A stretch of 64,000 nt of DNA from Eledone cirrhosa (GCA_964016885.1 OZ024743.1:188872357-188936356), one strand, 5' to 3'. Positions 1-10,765 are shown, counted from the stretch's first letter. Numbers and translations: made by a program. Notes: generated by a model from the sequence alone, not told the origin.

Positions 1-456
1 TTTTATCTTATTTTATTATTATATTATATTATATTTTATTTTATATAATTTTAATTTTAATTTTATTTTATTTTATTTTATTTCATTCCTTACCCTGTAT
101 CACTATTATCTGTATATTTTATATGTATGTTTTTTATATTTTCTTATATATATTATATGTCTATTTTTTACCTATTTTTCACCTATTTTTTATCTATTCT
201 TACCTACTCCTATCTATCTTATCTATTCTTGTCTGTTCTCTTATCCATGTGTATGCTTGTATGTAACTATATGTTCACAGCTCTCCGCCCAACTGTGACT
301 GATAGCACCCCTTATTTTTCAATTATTTTTCAATGTTTATTTTTCAATGTTTATTTTTATTTTTACTTCCTCAATATTTTTTATCTTTTATTATTTTTTA
401 TTCTTTATTTCTTCAATGTCTTGGATTTGTTATTGCTTGTGTGATATGTAATCAAC
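1..456. repeat. AT-rich low-complexity tract
   Basis: The first ~130 bases are built from TTTTA and related pentamers. They pass into pyrimidine-rich, T-dominated sequence with short TATTTTT units up to about 430. An open frame here is only a run of Phe, Tyr, Leu and Ile codons and is not a credible gene. Confidence 0.75.
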
Positions 457-514
457 CTTTATGCTCTGATGAGTCCCACTTATAGTGCGGATGAAACAAT
501 GTTAGCAAGTAAAG
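457..514 (+). ncRNA. hammerhead ribozyme-like motif
   Basis: The conserved core CTGATGA lies at 466-472 and GAAA at 493-496. Between them 474-480 (TCC then CACT) can pair with AGTG and GGA at 484-491, with one bulged C, closing a three-base loop. G473 faces U492 at the base of stem II, a wobble where G-C is usual. After GAAA, A496-C497 can pair with G501-U502, giving a very short stem III, with U503 as the predicted cleavage nucleotide. Stem I is formed by 462-465 (TGCT) with 504-507 (AGCA), a two-base bulge, then 457-461 (CTTTA) with 510-514 (TAAAG). Hammerheads with very short stem III are known from Penelope-like elements and other retroelement RNAs. No Penelope coding sequence is visible beside this copy, so it may be a remnant or a short non-coding element. 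Self-cleavage is an inference from fold alone. Confidence 0.6.
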
Positions 515-639
515 ATATGCATATGCCATAGGCGTTCTTTGTTATTGATTATATCACGGCTCTCTCCTCAGACATCGAGCTAACCTTATACTGCCTGTTG
601 GATAAGTGGAGTGTTATACACCCCTGATCCTCTCCCTAA

Positions 640-823
640 TATACTATATATATATATATACATATATATATATGCATATATATATATACATATATACATC
701 TATACACATATATATATATATATATACATATATACATCTATGCACATATATATATATACATATATACATATATTCATATACATATATATATATACATATA
801 CATATATATATATATACATATGG
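640..823. repeat. (TA)n/(TATACA)n microsatellite
   Basis: Alternating TATATA and CATATA units with occasional TGCA interruptions. Open frames across it encode only Tyr/Ile/Thr/His repeats and are artefacts. Confidence 0.9.
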
Positions 824-1075
824 TGGCTGCCAACTCGTTTTCGAGTACGGCCACTACTTTATATCCATGTAGGAGAACCCCTACTGATGCGCTAACCGAG
901 TGTGACTTTTTAGTCCAGCCAGCGACTTGAAAACTCTGGTACAAACAATACAATTATGACAATTATTGACATATAGTGCTGGGCCCATGGTACCATGTGA
1001 CGACAAGTGCAGAGAGATCTCCAGATATAAAGCAATGCCTGTGCCGGTAAGCTTTTATATATATACGTATACATA
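824..1075. other. unassigned non-repetitive segment
   Basis: This segment is less AT-rich than its surroundings and contains a small palindrome (ctcgttttcgag at 835-846). I do not recognise a gene. It may be a non-coding repeat remnant, but only one copy is visible in the window. Confidence 0.3.
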
Positions 1076-1146
1076 TCATCATCATCGTTTAACGTCCATT
1101 TTCCACATTAGACAAGATTGGTTGTCTTGCTCAGGACTGTCTGACG

Positions 1147-1414
1147 TGTTTTCTACGGCTGGATGCCCGTCCTAACACCAACCACATTTACAGTGTGGAC
1201 TGGGAGGTTTTTACTGTGTTACCTACACGGCCACATTACAGCGTGGACTGTGTGTTTTATTGTCGTGACACCTACACGTCTGGCGGGTTTTCTACGGCTG
1301 GGTGCCTTTCCCAACACCAACCACGTTTACAGTGTGTACTGGGAGGTTTTTACCGTGTTACCTACACGGCCACATTACAGCGTGGACTGCGTGTTTTTTT
1401 GTCGTGACACCTAC
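1147..1414 (-). repeat. direct duplication in RTE 3'UTR
   Basis: A ~138-base segment of the RTE 3'UTR (ctacggctggatgcc through gacacctacacg) occurs twice in tandem, at about 1147-1282 and 1285-1414, with only a few differences. Most other copies in the window, for example 56.5-56.7 kb and 61.3-61.5 kb, have it once. Confidence 0.8.
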
Positions 1415-1555
1415 ACGACCTCATTTGTTTCGGACTGGATGTTGTGGTACCAATGTAACTTCACATTTAAGGTGGTGGTGTGGATCGGGTGGGGGTAGTG
1501 GGACGGGGGTGTATTTTGTTAGATATGCCTACTGATTGTAGGTTTCGCTTTGTAC

Positions 1556-4500
1556 TTAGGCAAGGCGGGTCTTCTGTATAACTGTGTAGCGCCAAAGATC
1601 TCGGTCCAGTGACATTGTCTTGGAGAGGTGTAAGTGTGTGAGGTCGGAATTTATCAAGTCGTCCACGGTTTTTCTGGGTCTGCCTACTCCGTGGCTACCG
1701 TCTATTTTTATCGGCCTGCACTTTCTTATACAGCTGTCGTCTTTCATGCGCATTACGTGACCATACCAACGTAGCCTTCTCTCGAGTAAACAACATCTGA
1801 TCCATCTTATTCCTAATTTCTGCCTTAGTTCGTTTATGCTTTGCCCTTCACGTATATTACTATTACACATCAATGGGAAGCATGCAAGCTTCGTTTCTCT
1901 CCAGTCTGCATATATCCTCTGCACACAATGCCCAGGTCTCACTGCCATGTAACATTGCTGTTCCTATGCAGGCATCATACAGCCTGCCTTTCATTTTTAG
2001 AGAGAACCCTTTAGCGGCCAATAGTGGTATAAGCTCTCTGAACTTTTTCCATCCCGTTCTGACTCTAGCTACTGTACTTTCAGAGCACCCTCCCCCACTG
2101 CTGAGTTTGTCACCCAGGTAACGGAAGCTGTCCACTATTTCTATAGAACCATCTGTGCAATGGAATGAGCTAGTATTTTGTGGGCACTTACTACTACTTA
2201 TTGCACCAGAGCACAGAGCACCGGCCACATATAAAATCTATATTCTTAGTTAGCTTACTTGTGATCCCACTACATCTTTTATGCACCCATTCTTTGCATT
2301 TGGGACATAAATTGAAGTTTCTGCCTACTCCATTCCTACACACTGAGCATGGCCATTTGCCAGATGGTACCGGTGCCCTATTTTCCTTTCTACAAACTAG
2401 AACTTTAGTCTTAGCCAAGTTAACTTTAAGGCCTTTTTATTCTAGGCCATGCTTCCATGTTTGGAATTTCTTCTCTAGTTCCTCCATTGATTCAGCTATG
2501 AGTGTTAGATCATCTGCATATAGGAGTTCCCATGGGCAGCCGGTCTTGAACTCCTCTGTTATAGCCTGAAGGGCAATAATAAATAGTAGGGGGCTAAGGA
2601 CGGAGCCCTGATGAACACCAACTTTTACGCTAAACTCTTCACTATATTCGTTGTTAATTCTAACCTTGCTGACTGTTTCTTTATACATGGCTTGTATAGC
2701 TCTGACAAGCCATTCATCAACACCTAGTTTTCTAAGAGCCCACCAGATAATCGAGCGGGGTACTCTGTCAAAGGCTTTCTCCAAGTCAACTAAGGCTAAG
2801 TATAGGAGTTTACTTTTAGCTAGGTACTTCTCCTGTAGTTGGCGTACAATGAAAAGAGCGTCTGTTGTACTTTTTACCTGACACAAACCCGAACTGCATT
2901 TCGTCTAGATCAATTCGCTCTCTGATTAGTTGCGCTATTACTTTTTCTATCACCTTCATGACCTGGTCAATTAATTTAATGCCTCTAAAGTTTCCCCTAT
3001 CTAGGGCATCACCTTTACCCTTGTAGCAGTTAATGATGATGCTGCTGCGCCAGTCCTTCGGAACGACCCCATTCTGTATGACTTGGTTTACTATCCGAGT
3101 GACCATAGTGTGTCCCACCGTTGCAGATGCTTTCAGCATTTCAGCAACTATTTCCGAAGGCCCGGCCACCTTGCCCGTCTTCATGTCTTTCATCGCCTTA
3201 TTTATTATACTACCTTCAACTTGCACTGCTAGACCCTCTATTCGGTCGATGTGGGGGAGACTGTCTTTTTCCAATTATTCTCCTCATTTAGTAGCCTTTC
3301 GTAGTGACACTTCCAAGCTACCTTCTTATCAGCGTCAGTGATGGCAAGTACACCATCATCATTAAGGACACACTTCTCCCTGACAATATCACTGTTTTCC
3401 TTGACACATTGCCTAGCAATCCTGAACACCTCACATTTTTGGTCCTTGCGTTGTAGAACATGTTTGGACTTTCTTTTCTCTGCTTCCCTTCTTGCGAAGT
3501 ACACTTGTCTCCTAGCTTCCTTCCTGGCCACTTGATAGTCTTCTCTACTTCCCCTATCCCGCCATGCTTTCCAAGCCTGCTTTTTGGCCTTGATTAACCC
3601 CTCCACCTTACTGTTCCACCTCCAAGTTACTCTCCTCCTGCCTATAGGTCTGCTCCAGCCAGAGGTTTCATCTGTCGCCATCAGCAGGTTAGCTTTCAGG
3701 AATTCCCACTGTTCTTCTATATTGAACGACTCTAATTGCTCTTCCTTACTATCAAAAGCATCAAGTAATATGCTTTTAAATTTATTACTGGCTGTGGGGT
3801 CTTTTAACTTCCATATTTTTCTCCTGAGGATAGTCCTCTTCTGTTGTCGAGTACGTCTCGTCCTGACTACAAGGTCGCTAATTATGAGTCTATGTTGAGA
3901 GGTGCATTCTTCATGGGGGAGGGATTTAGTGTTTACAACAGACACTCTGTCACATCTTCTAGTAAGGATATAATCTATCTGGCTGGTGTGTTCCCCTGAT
4001 CTATAGGTGATCAAGTGATTGTCTCATTTTTTGAAGTTAGTGTTACAGATAGTTAGGTTATTTGTGTCACAGAATTCCAGGATTCTGGAGCCTTCCTCAT
4101 TTCTAGTACCAAACCCATAGCCTCCATGGATTCCGTCATAGCCGTCACAATGTTGGCCAACGTGACCGTTTAGGTCGCCAGCGATAACTATGTAGTCACT
4201 GTCGGTTATTTGGGAGGTAGTGAGCATTAACGTCTCATATAATCTGTCTTTTATAACGCCAGGCAGTCCAGATTGTGGTGCATATGCAGATATTATTGTC
4301 ACAGTAGTTCTATTGAGGACAAGTCTTATTTTAATTATTCTGTCGTTCACTCTATTTACGTCTATTATCTTATCTGCCCACTTTTCTGCTACCATGATAC
4401 CTACTCCACCCAGCCCATTGTCATTTCCCACGCAGAAAAGCTTATAACATCGTTCTTTACCCACAATGAATCTAGCAGACCCACCCCTCCACCTGGTCTC

Positions 4501-4838
4501 TTGAATACAACAAACATCGACCTCCCTACGTTCAAGCATTTCTACAACCTCGTTAGAGCGACCCTTTAAAGTGCCTACATTCATGGTACCAACTCTGAAG
4601 TTTTGGATTGCTTTTGGAGGGTGGGAGCGGTGGGGCGCAGGGGGGGGGGGGGGGTTATGTTAGCCATCCGCGGCCGAAACAAGGAGGAGGAGTCCTGGTA
4701 TTCTCGTCCGGCAACATGAGGTAAATTTGTCTTTATCTTTGGCATTGTCACTGAGTGTCCAGATTTTTTCTTTTCAAACTCTCCAGAATTCCATACTCCA
4801 TCCATCATATCGAAAGGCCACCAGGTAAGCGATAGCAT
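1556..4838 (-). pseudogene. RTE endonuclease/reverse transcriptase ORF, broken
   Basis: The protein product would nick DNA with an APE-type endonuclease and copy its own RNA at the nick. In order on the minus strand: a proline-rich N-terminal extension (4838-4640); the endonuclease, beginning near MNVGTLKGRS at 4584, with the CIQETRW motif and the DYILTRR and SQHRLIISD regions (about 4000-3880); a basic linker; the RT with VDLEKAFDRVPR and YADDLTLIAE (about 2810-2510); a PHD-like Cys/His finger (about 2390-2230); and a C-terminal [12 protein letters not shown] domain ending at 1556. Damage seen: a frame change at the 14-base G run at 4639-4652, a TGA at 4024, a TAG at 2437, and frameshifts near 3270, 2880, 2220 and 1890. 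Database searches often label such proteins craniofacial development protein 2-like, but this is a retrotransposon ORF and cannot be functional as it stands. Confidence 0.88.
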
Positions 4839-4867
4839 AGGCCGCTGACTTATGATTGGCCCATGTA

Positions 4868-4965
4868 ATAATGGTGGTGCGTGAGGGTGGGTGGGAGGAA
4901 TAATGGCGGTGCGTGAGTGCGGGTGGGAGGGATAATGGTGGTGCGTGTATGGAGGGATAATGGGT
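4868..4965 (-). repeat. 32-bp tandem repeat in RTE 5' leader
   Basis: Three successive units begin with ataatggtggtgcgtg at 4868, 4900 and 4932, followed by a partial fourth at 4957. The first two are 32 bases and the third is shortened to 25. They lie just upstream of the reading frame of the minus-strand RTE copy and could be part of its promoter/leader; no promoter motif was demonstrated. Confidence 0.75.
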
Positions 4966-5036
4966 TAGTTAGCGAGAAGGTTAAGGTTTAAATAAGATCC
5001 CCGTATTTTGGGCATAATTTAACAAGCATAAAGAAA

Positions 5037-5107
5037 TACATACATATACATATACATATATATACATATATATATATATGTATATCTATACATATACATA
5101 TATATAG
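5037..5107. repeat. (TATACA)n microsatellite
   Basis: A short ATATAC/TATG array sits between the 5' side of one RTE copy and the TGA-type 3' tail of the next. Confidence 0.85.
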
Positions 5108-6474
5108 ATCATCATCATCATCACCATCACCGTTTTACCTCCGTTCTTCCACGTTAGCATGGGTTAGACGGGTTGTCCTGTTGTGGGCAGTGTCTGGTCG
5201 GCTCACCATGCCTTGCTCATACAGGAACTGATTTGGCTTGATTTCTACAGCTGGATGCCCTTCCTAACACCAACCTCATTTACAGTGAGTGCTGGGTGCT
5301 TTTTCGTGGTGCCTACACGTCCACTTTACAGTGCGGGCTGGGTGCTTGTTTGCCGTGGCACCTCCATGACCACCTTGCAGTGGGGGGTGTGGGGGCATAT
5401 TGTCTATATGCTTCAGCTCGTACCCATGGGAGGTCGGGTACTCTGTATTACTGTATGACGCCAGAGGTCACGGTCGTCTGTCATCGCCTTTGAGAGGTGT
5501 AATTGGGTAAGGTCGGCTTTTATCACCTCATCCCAGGTCATCTTGGGTCTCCCCACTCCGCGGTTTCCATCTACTTCTAGTGCTCTGTACCTTTTTATGC
5601 AGCTGTCATCCTTCATACGCATCACAGGTCCATACCAACGCAACCGCCTCTCCTGCACACAGATTTGATTCCTCTTATGCTCAGTCTCTCTCTCAATTCA
5701 TTTATGCTTTGTCGGTCGCGTATATTACTGTTACACATCCATCGGAGCATGCAGGCTTCGTTTCTCTCTAATCTACGTAAATCTTCCACCTTCAGCGCCC
5801 AGGTCTCACTACCATGCAACATCGCTGTTCGGATACGCGCGTCATACAGTCTGCCTTTCATTTTGAGGGAGAAGCCTTTTGCAGCTAGCAGTGGTAGTAG
5901 TTCCCTAAACTTCTTCAATCCCGTTCTTACCCTAGTTATTGTACTTTCTGAACACCCACCTCCGCTGCTAATTCGGTCACCTAGGTAGCAGAAGCTGTCT
6001 ACTGTTTCTACAGAGCCCTCCCAGAGATTGGTGGTACTTGTTTCCTGTGGCTGTTTGCTGCTTGCTGTCCCTGCACAGCTGCTGCATGTGAAGCCTACAT
6101 TCTTAATTAAGCTTCCTGAGATCCTGCTACATCTCTTGTGTACCCATTGTTTGCATTTGGGGCAGAGAATGGAGTTCCTACCTACACCTTTCCTACATAC
6201 TGAGCAAGGCCATTTCCTTGAGGAGATCTGGGTTCTGTCTTCTTGTCTACTTACAAGGACCTTAATCTTTGTCATGTTGACTTTGAGACCCTTTCTTTCT
6301 TGTCCCTGCTTCCAAGTTTGGAATTTCTTCTCTAGTTCTACCATAGATTCAGCTATAAGTGCGAGGTCATCAGCATACAGGCGTTCCCATGGGCATCCGG
6401 TCTGAAACTCCTCCGTAATTGCCTTCAGGACTATGATGAACAGGAGAGGGCTAAGAACAGAGCCCTGGTGAACA
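5108..6474 (-). mobile_element. RTE-type LINE, 5'-truncated copy
   Basis: A second minus-strand RTE copy. Its 3' tail (atcatcatcatcatcacc on plus) starts at 5108. The 3'UTR has a single copy of the ~135-base unit, and coding sequence runs up to 6474. The 5' end stops inside the RT, at the codons for VHQGSVLSP, and joins directly to a microsatellite. Sequence differences, such as the finger region and the C-terminus ending in PPMGTS, place it in a subfamily with the copies at 25-27 kb and 33.7-34.4 kb rather than with the 1-5 kb copy. Confidence 0.85.
5413..6474 (-). pseudogene. RTE reverse transcriptase C-terminal half, broken
   Basis: The minus-strand frame begins inside RT motif B ([14 protein letters not shown]), passes the catalytic [11 protein letters not shown] motif (about 6390-6350), then the PHD-like finger [12 protein letters not shown] ... 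[12 protein letters not shown] (about 6215-6090), and then the C-terminal domain. One frameshift near 5650 separates RGIKSVCRR from the [14 protein letters not shown] frame that continues to 5413. The endonuclease and the RT fingers are missing. The reading frame opens artificially into the adjoining microsatellite, which is not part of the protein. Confidence 0.85.
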
Positions 6475-6479
6475 TATAC

Positions 6480-6531
<52 letters not shown>

Positions 6532-6597
6532 ATACATATATATACATATATATACATATACATATATATATATATATATACATAAATATATATATGC

Positions 6598-6628
<31 letters not shown>

Positions 6629-6645
6629 CATATATATATATATGC

Positions 6646-6731
<86 letters not shown>

Positions 6732-6749
6732 ACATAAATATATATATGC

Positions 6750-6780
<31 letters not shown>

Positions 6781-6797
6781 CATATATACATATATAT
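6475..6797. repeat. (TATACA)n/(TA)n microsatellite
   Basis: About 320 bases of TATA, TACATA and TGCATA units, joined without a gap to the truncated 5' end of the RTE copy. Long Tyr/Ile open frames on both strands come from this array. Confidence 0.93.
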
Positions 6798-7654
6798 GTA
6801 GATAAATCTACCAAGAGTTTACGGTAGTGTCCAATCCGTATGAAGAACTCAATGTAATCCGGATATCATGGAAAGAAGAGATGCAATGAAAAATCACTTT
6901 CGGTGAAAGATAAACGGAATACAGAGTCAAGATAAAATATTAAAAAAATAATGAATAAAACAATGAAACAGTTCCTTATATTAAACAAAAAAAGTTCATT
7001 ATTTAACGATCGTTTCTAGGATATATATGTGTTAGAATTGGCATGCATATTAAACAGATCTATGTACAAAATTATACAAAATTATACAAACTATCAAAAT
7101 TAAATATACATACCAAACACATATATATGCCGTCTTCAGAAATAATGAAATATATTTATTGATAATAACAACAATTCAAAATTACAGGTCTGTTTGGGAA
7201 CAGAGTTCAAATTGACCAATGAAAATACAAAAAGTTTATACAGTTAGGTGTGTGTATATATATGTAAGTAACTTCGTTCACAGATATGCATAAATATATA
7301 TGTTCACATGCATACGCATGCCAAAAAGATGTATGTAAATACAAAAATTCAAGGCTAATGTCTCTGTATGTTTATAATATACAGATAAAATACGTATACA
7401 CATATAAATATGAAATAAATATATACACACATTCATATACTCACACATATACGTACATTCACACACACACGCGCGTATACGCATAAACATACACACAACC
7501 ACGAACATACATACACACATACACCCCCACACACATATATATGTGTGTATATACTATTATCATAAGCATATGGACATCAATGCGCGCACATAAACACTGC
7601 CACACATATTTAGATCCAGATACAGAAAGTAGGGGGGGGAGAAGAGGTCAATAT
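6798..7654. other. no recognised gene; AT-rich with CA/TA-rich part
   Basis: Single-copy-looking AT-rich sequence to about 7250, then loosely repetitive CACATA-rich sequence to 7650. I see no coding motif, RNA fold or element end here. Confidence 0.5.
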
Positions 7655-7720
7655 ACATATATACATATATATATATATACATATATACATATATATACAT
7701 ATATATATATATATAAGTAT
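7655..7720. repeat. (TATACA)n microsatellite
   Basis: TACATA/TATATA array immediately left of the fold-back repeat unit that begins near 7723. Confidence 0.85.
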
Positions 7721-7722
7721 GT

Positions 7723-8470
7723 ATACCGACGTACAGTAGTATGTATATATATATATAAATACATGCACACATATATATATGCACGTATGGATTCACCGAA
7801 CATTTATTATAATGCTCGGTGTGTTTGTAAACAAACATCCCGTATTAAGCCGTAGTGTCTAGCAACCACCGTTGCTCGTTTGTTCAACACTGACAAAGGA
7901 ACGCTGTACTAGTTTCAAGCTTGTTAGCTATCGTCAGCAACGTATACCTTCCTGCCAGATTGTTGAACGTATATACTTATCTTATGCATATTAACGGCTG
8001 AGTAGCCCAATATGCATATCGAGTGGTTTAATCGGCCGGGTGCACCGAAAACGATAAACGGAAAAAATGAAACGATATTTCATTTCCCACTCTTAGTATG
8101 GCTGTTACTTAAATATAAGTATGTACCCGTACATACATATATGTATACCGACGTACAGTAGTATGTATATATATATATACATACATGCACACATATATAT
8201 ATGCACGTATGGATTCACCGAACATTTATTATGCAACGGTGGTTGCTAGACACTACGGCTTAATACGGGATGTTTGTTTACAAACACACCGAGCATTATA
8301 ATAAATGTTCGGTGAATCCATACGTGCATATATATATGTGTGCATGTATGTATATATATATATACATACTACTGTACGTCTGTATACATATATGTATGTA
8401 CGTGTACATACTTATATTTAAGTAACAGCCGTACTAAGAGTGGGAAATGAAATATTGTTTCATTGTTTCC

Positions 8471-8475
<5 letters not shown>
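7723..8475. repeat. tandem and inverted (fold-back) repeat
   Basis: A unit containing accgacgtacagtagtatg occurs at 7725 and again at 8147, an offset of 422 bases, so two units lie head to tail. The second unit breaks at 8232. From 8233 the sequence is the reverse complement: 8233-8385 mirrors 7723-7875, and the remainder to 8475 mirrors about 8054-8146. The mirrored arms are nearly identical, with differences mainly at a few CpG-like sites and in the TA runs. Together they could form a long hairpin. I see no protein motif or transposase. It may be a satellite-like tandem repeat that suffered an inversion, or a fold-back transposon. Confidence 0.75.
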
Positions 8476-8509
<34 letters not shown>

Positions 8510-8579
8510 TATCCATACATATATCTATATACATATATATACATATATATACATACATATATATACATATATATACATA
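8476..8579. repeat. (TA)n/(CATATA)n microsatellite
   Basis: TA dinucleotides followed by ACATATATA units, between the fold-back repeat and the 3' tail of the neighbouring SINE. Confidence 0.9.
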
Positions 8580-8930
8580 CATCATCATTTCATCATCATC
8601 ATTTCATTTTACGTCCGCTTTTCCCTGCTAGCAAGGGTGGGACAGGAACATGATTCTGGCTTGATTTCTACAGCTGGATGCCCTTCCTAACACCAACCTC
8701 ATTTAAAGTGAGTGCTGGGTGCTGTTATGCCGAGGCACCTCCACGACCACTTTGCAGTAGAATGATATGGACCCCAGTCCTATCATCTCATTTCTACAGC
8801 TGAGTAAACTGGAGCAATGTGAAATAAAGTGTCTTGCTGTAGGATACAACACATCACCCGGCCTGAGAATTGAACTCACAACCTTTCGATTGCAAGGCCA
8901 ATGCTCTAACCAATAAGCCATGTGCCTCCA
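8580..8930 (-). mobile_element. tRNA-derived SINE with RTE-like 3' end
   Basis: On the minus strand this begins with a tRNA-like head. The A-box region is at 8920-8904 (tggcttattggttagag), an anticodon-like TTGCAA follows, and the B box is at 8883-8864 (ggttgtgagttcaattctc). The middle portion includes gcaagacactttatttcaca and gagatgatagga. The final ~230 bases (cacccagcactcac, gaagggcatccagctg, aaatgatgatg) match the 3'UTR and TGA-type tail of the RTE copies here. Such an element would be transcribed by RNA polymerase III and mobilised by the RTE machinery (inference from the shared 3' end). It encodes no protein. Confidence 0.85.
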
Positions 8931-9127
8931 TACATATATATATATATATACATATATATGTATACATATATACATATGTATATATATATATATACACACA
9001 TACATATAAATATACATACACATATACATATATATATATACATACACATACATATATATATACATACACATATACATATATATATACATACACATATACA
9101 TATATATATATATATACATACACATAC

Positions 9128-9168
<41 letters not shown>

Positions 9169-9298
9169 TATATATACACACATACATATGTATATGTATA
9201 TATATGTATATATATATATGCATATATATATATATATACACATACATATGTATATGTATATGTATGTATATATATGCATATATATATATTTACATATA

Positions 9299-9337
<39 letters not shown>

Positions 9338-9453
9338 CTATATATATATACATACATATCTATATATATATACACATACATATATATATTTAAATATATA
9401 TATATTTACATATATAAATACATATATATATACATACATATATATAAATATAT

Positions 9454-9500
<47 letters not shown>
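8931..9500. repeat. long (TACATA)n microsatellite
   Basis: About 570 bases of TATATACA, CATACA and TATG units with short AC runs, the longest microsatellite in the window. All long open frames across it are low-complexity artefacts. Confidence 0.95.
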
Positions 9501-9504
<4 letters not shown>

Positions 9505-9995
9505 CTTTATTTATGGTTTCATTCAATTTTCCTCTCTTTTATCTACTAGTATTAATGAAATAATTTAATCATTGAAGATTTTCATCACTCTTAGTGGTGT
9601 TTGGGATGCTGGTAGTAGTAGTATTTGTGTCATTTATAAAATAACTTTATCTGCTTCTATGAATCACTACGAATCATTTGGTCGAAACCTGTAATATATA
9701 GATGTCTGTGTAAATCTTTAGCCAGTATTGATCAGTGAGCGATGTAAATATTGATCAGAAAACTGAAAATCTAGTACTTTGGAAATTTAGATTTTGTGAT
9801 ATTTGATATAGACTGAGTTACAGAAATATCCTTGTCACTCTTGCCATCAGAAGTAACGAGAAACCATCATAGGCACATAGGAAACCTGTAACATATTACA
9901 CTATCATTTCAACAAAGGAAATATAAAATAAAAATAAAGAAATATGCAGGAGTAGCTGTCTAACTAAGAAATGTGTTTCACAATCATTTGTTTTT
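9501..9995. other. no recognised feature
   Basis: AT-rich, apparently unique sequence without a supported gene, RNA or element end. Confidence 0.45.
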
Positions 9996-10120
9996 AGCTT
10001 CATTCCATTGTACATCACCTTGAGCAAGTGATATGTACTTAGTCTTAGGCTAACCAATGCATTGTTAATGAAAGTGAAATTTGGTAGACAAAACCTGAGC
10101 AGAAGCCAGATGTGTGTGTG
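9996..10120 (+). mobile_element. degraded tRNA-SINE body fragment
   Basis: The order of short blocks (ccattgtacatcaccttgag, caagtg, taggctaaccaatgcattg, gaaatttggtagaca, agaagcc) resembles the body of a common cephalopod tRNA-derived SINE downstream of its B box. The tRNA head is not recognisable. The call rests on block order and family knowledge, so it is tentative. Confidence 0.4.
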
Positions 10121-10509
10121 TCTGTGAGTCTGCCTTTAAAAAAAATGGTGCTGATTGTTTATGCCCTGTAACCTAGAAGTTTTATATATAAGAATCATTA
10201 ACATAAGTCACAAACTTCAAGCTGACTTTATCACATCTCCAAGCTGACTTTATCATGAATAAGCAAATAAATACCTCAATGTCTTGACATCTTTTCACTT
10301 GAACTTATCTTAGTAGCACACTCCAGCCAAGAGAAGTTCAGTTGTTAAAGGAAAAGATGTAAATCTATTTAGCAAAGGCTAACTTCCAATATACTTTGTC
10401 TGAATGAGCACATATGTGTAAATGTCTAAGATGAGATTTGCTAATTTGATAAATTTTTTTCAAACTATAAATCTTAGTCAAGGAAACGTTTGCAATATTT
10501 ACATCCACA

Positions 10510-10765
10510 ATATAGCATAGCCTAATGTCATGGGTTCGATTCCTGGGCTGGGTTGTGTGTTATGTCTTTAGCAAAACACTTCATTTCCCGTTGCTCCAGT
10601 ATACTCAGCTGAAAATGAGTACTAGCGGTAACTGGGGATTTAACCCTATGATGAACTGGTACCCTTTCCAGGAGAAGTCTTGTATCCTCAGTAGCTTCAC
10701 ACCAAGAAACCAGGATACGCACTGGCCTAAATAGCCTTAAATGGCTTAAGACAGACATTAGACTT
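10510..10765 (+). mobile_element. tRNA-derived SINE (second family)
   Basis: A B-box-like catgggttcgattcctgg lies at 10528-10546. A body follows with gcaaaacacttcatttcc and gttgctccagtatactcagc. It shares the block (ttgctccag..tactcagct..gaaa) with the SINEs at 8.6 and 29.6 kb but has a different 3' half that lacks the RTE tail. The A-box region is degenerate and the 3' boundary is uncertain. Confidence 0.6.

Larger units (their letters stand above)
1078..5036 (-). mobile_element. RTE-type LINE, near full length, degraded
   Basis: Read on the minus strand, this copy runs from a 5' leader (about 5036-4840) through an endonuclease/RT reading frame to a long 3'UTR. It ends in a TGA-type repeat (atcatcatcatc on the plus strand at 1078-1090), and RTE-clade LINEs characteristically end in short TGA-like repeats. 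It is the most complete copy in length, including leader and N-terminus, but its frame carries at least two nonsense codons and several frameshifts. The exact 5' boundary is uncertain because AT-rich sequence and a microsatellite follow at 5037. I did not find a convincing target-site duplication. Confidence 0.85.

Noticed and set aside
1556..4838. Host gene similar to craniofacial development protein 2
   Set aside because: The endonuclease/RT domain order, multiple copies in both orientations, and the TGA-type tail show a retrotransposon.
8864..8920. tRNA gene
   Set aside because: A and B boxes are present, but the cloverleaf is degenerate and the sequence continues into a SINE body with an RTE-like tail.
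8703..9568. Several 90-230-codon open frames rich in Tyr, Ile, Thr and His on both strands
   Set aside because: They arise entirely from the TACATA/TATATA microsatellite. Similar frames at 606-895, 6431-6814 and 51420-52000 have the same origin.
10525..10734. Short protein-coding gene
   Set aside because: The open frame overlaps a tRNA-derived SINE, and its translation shows no known motif.
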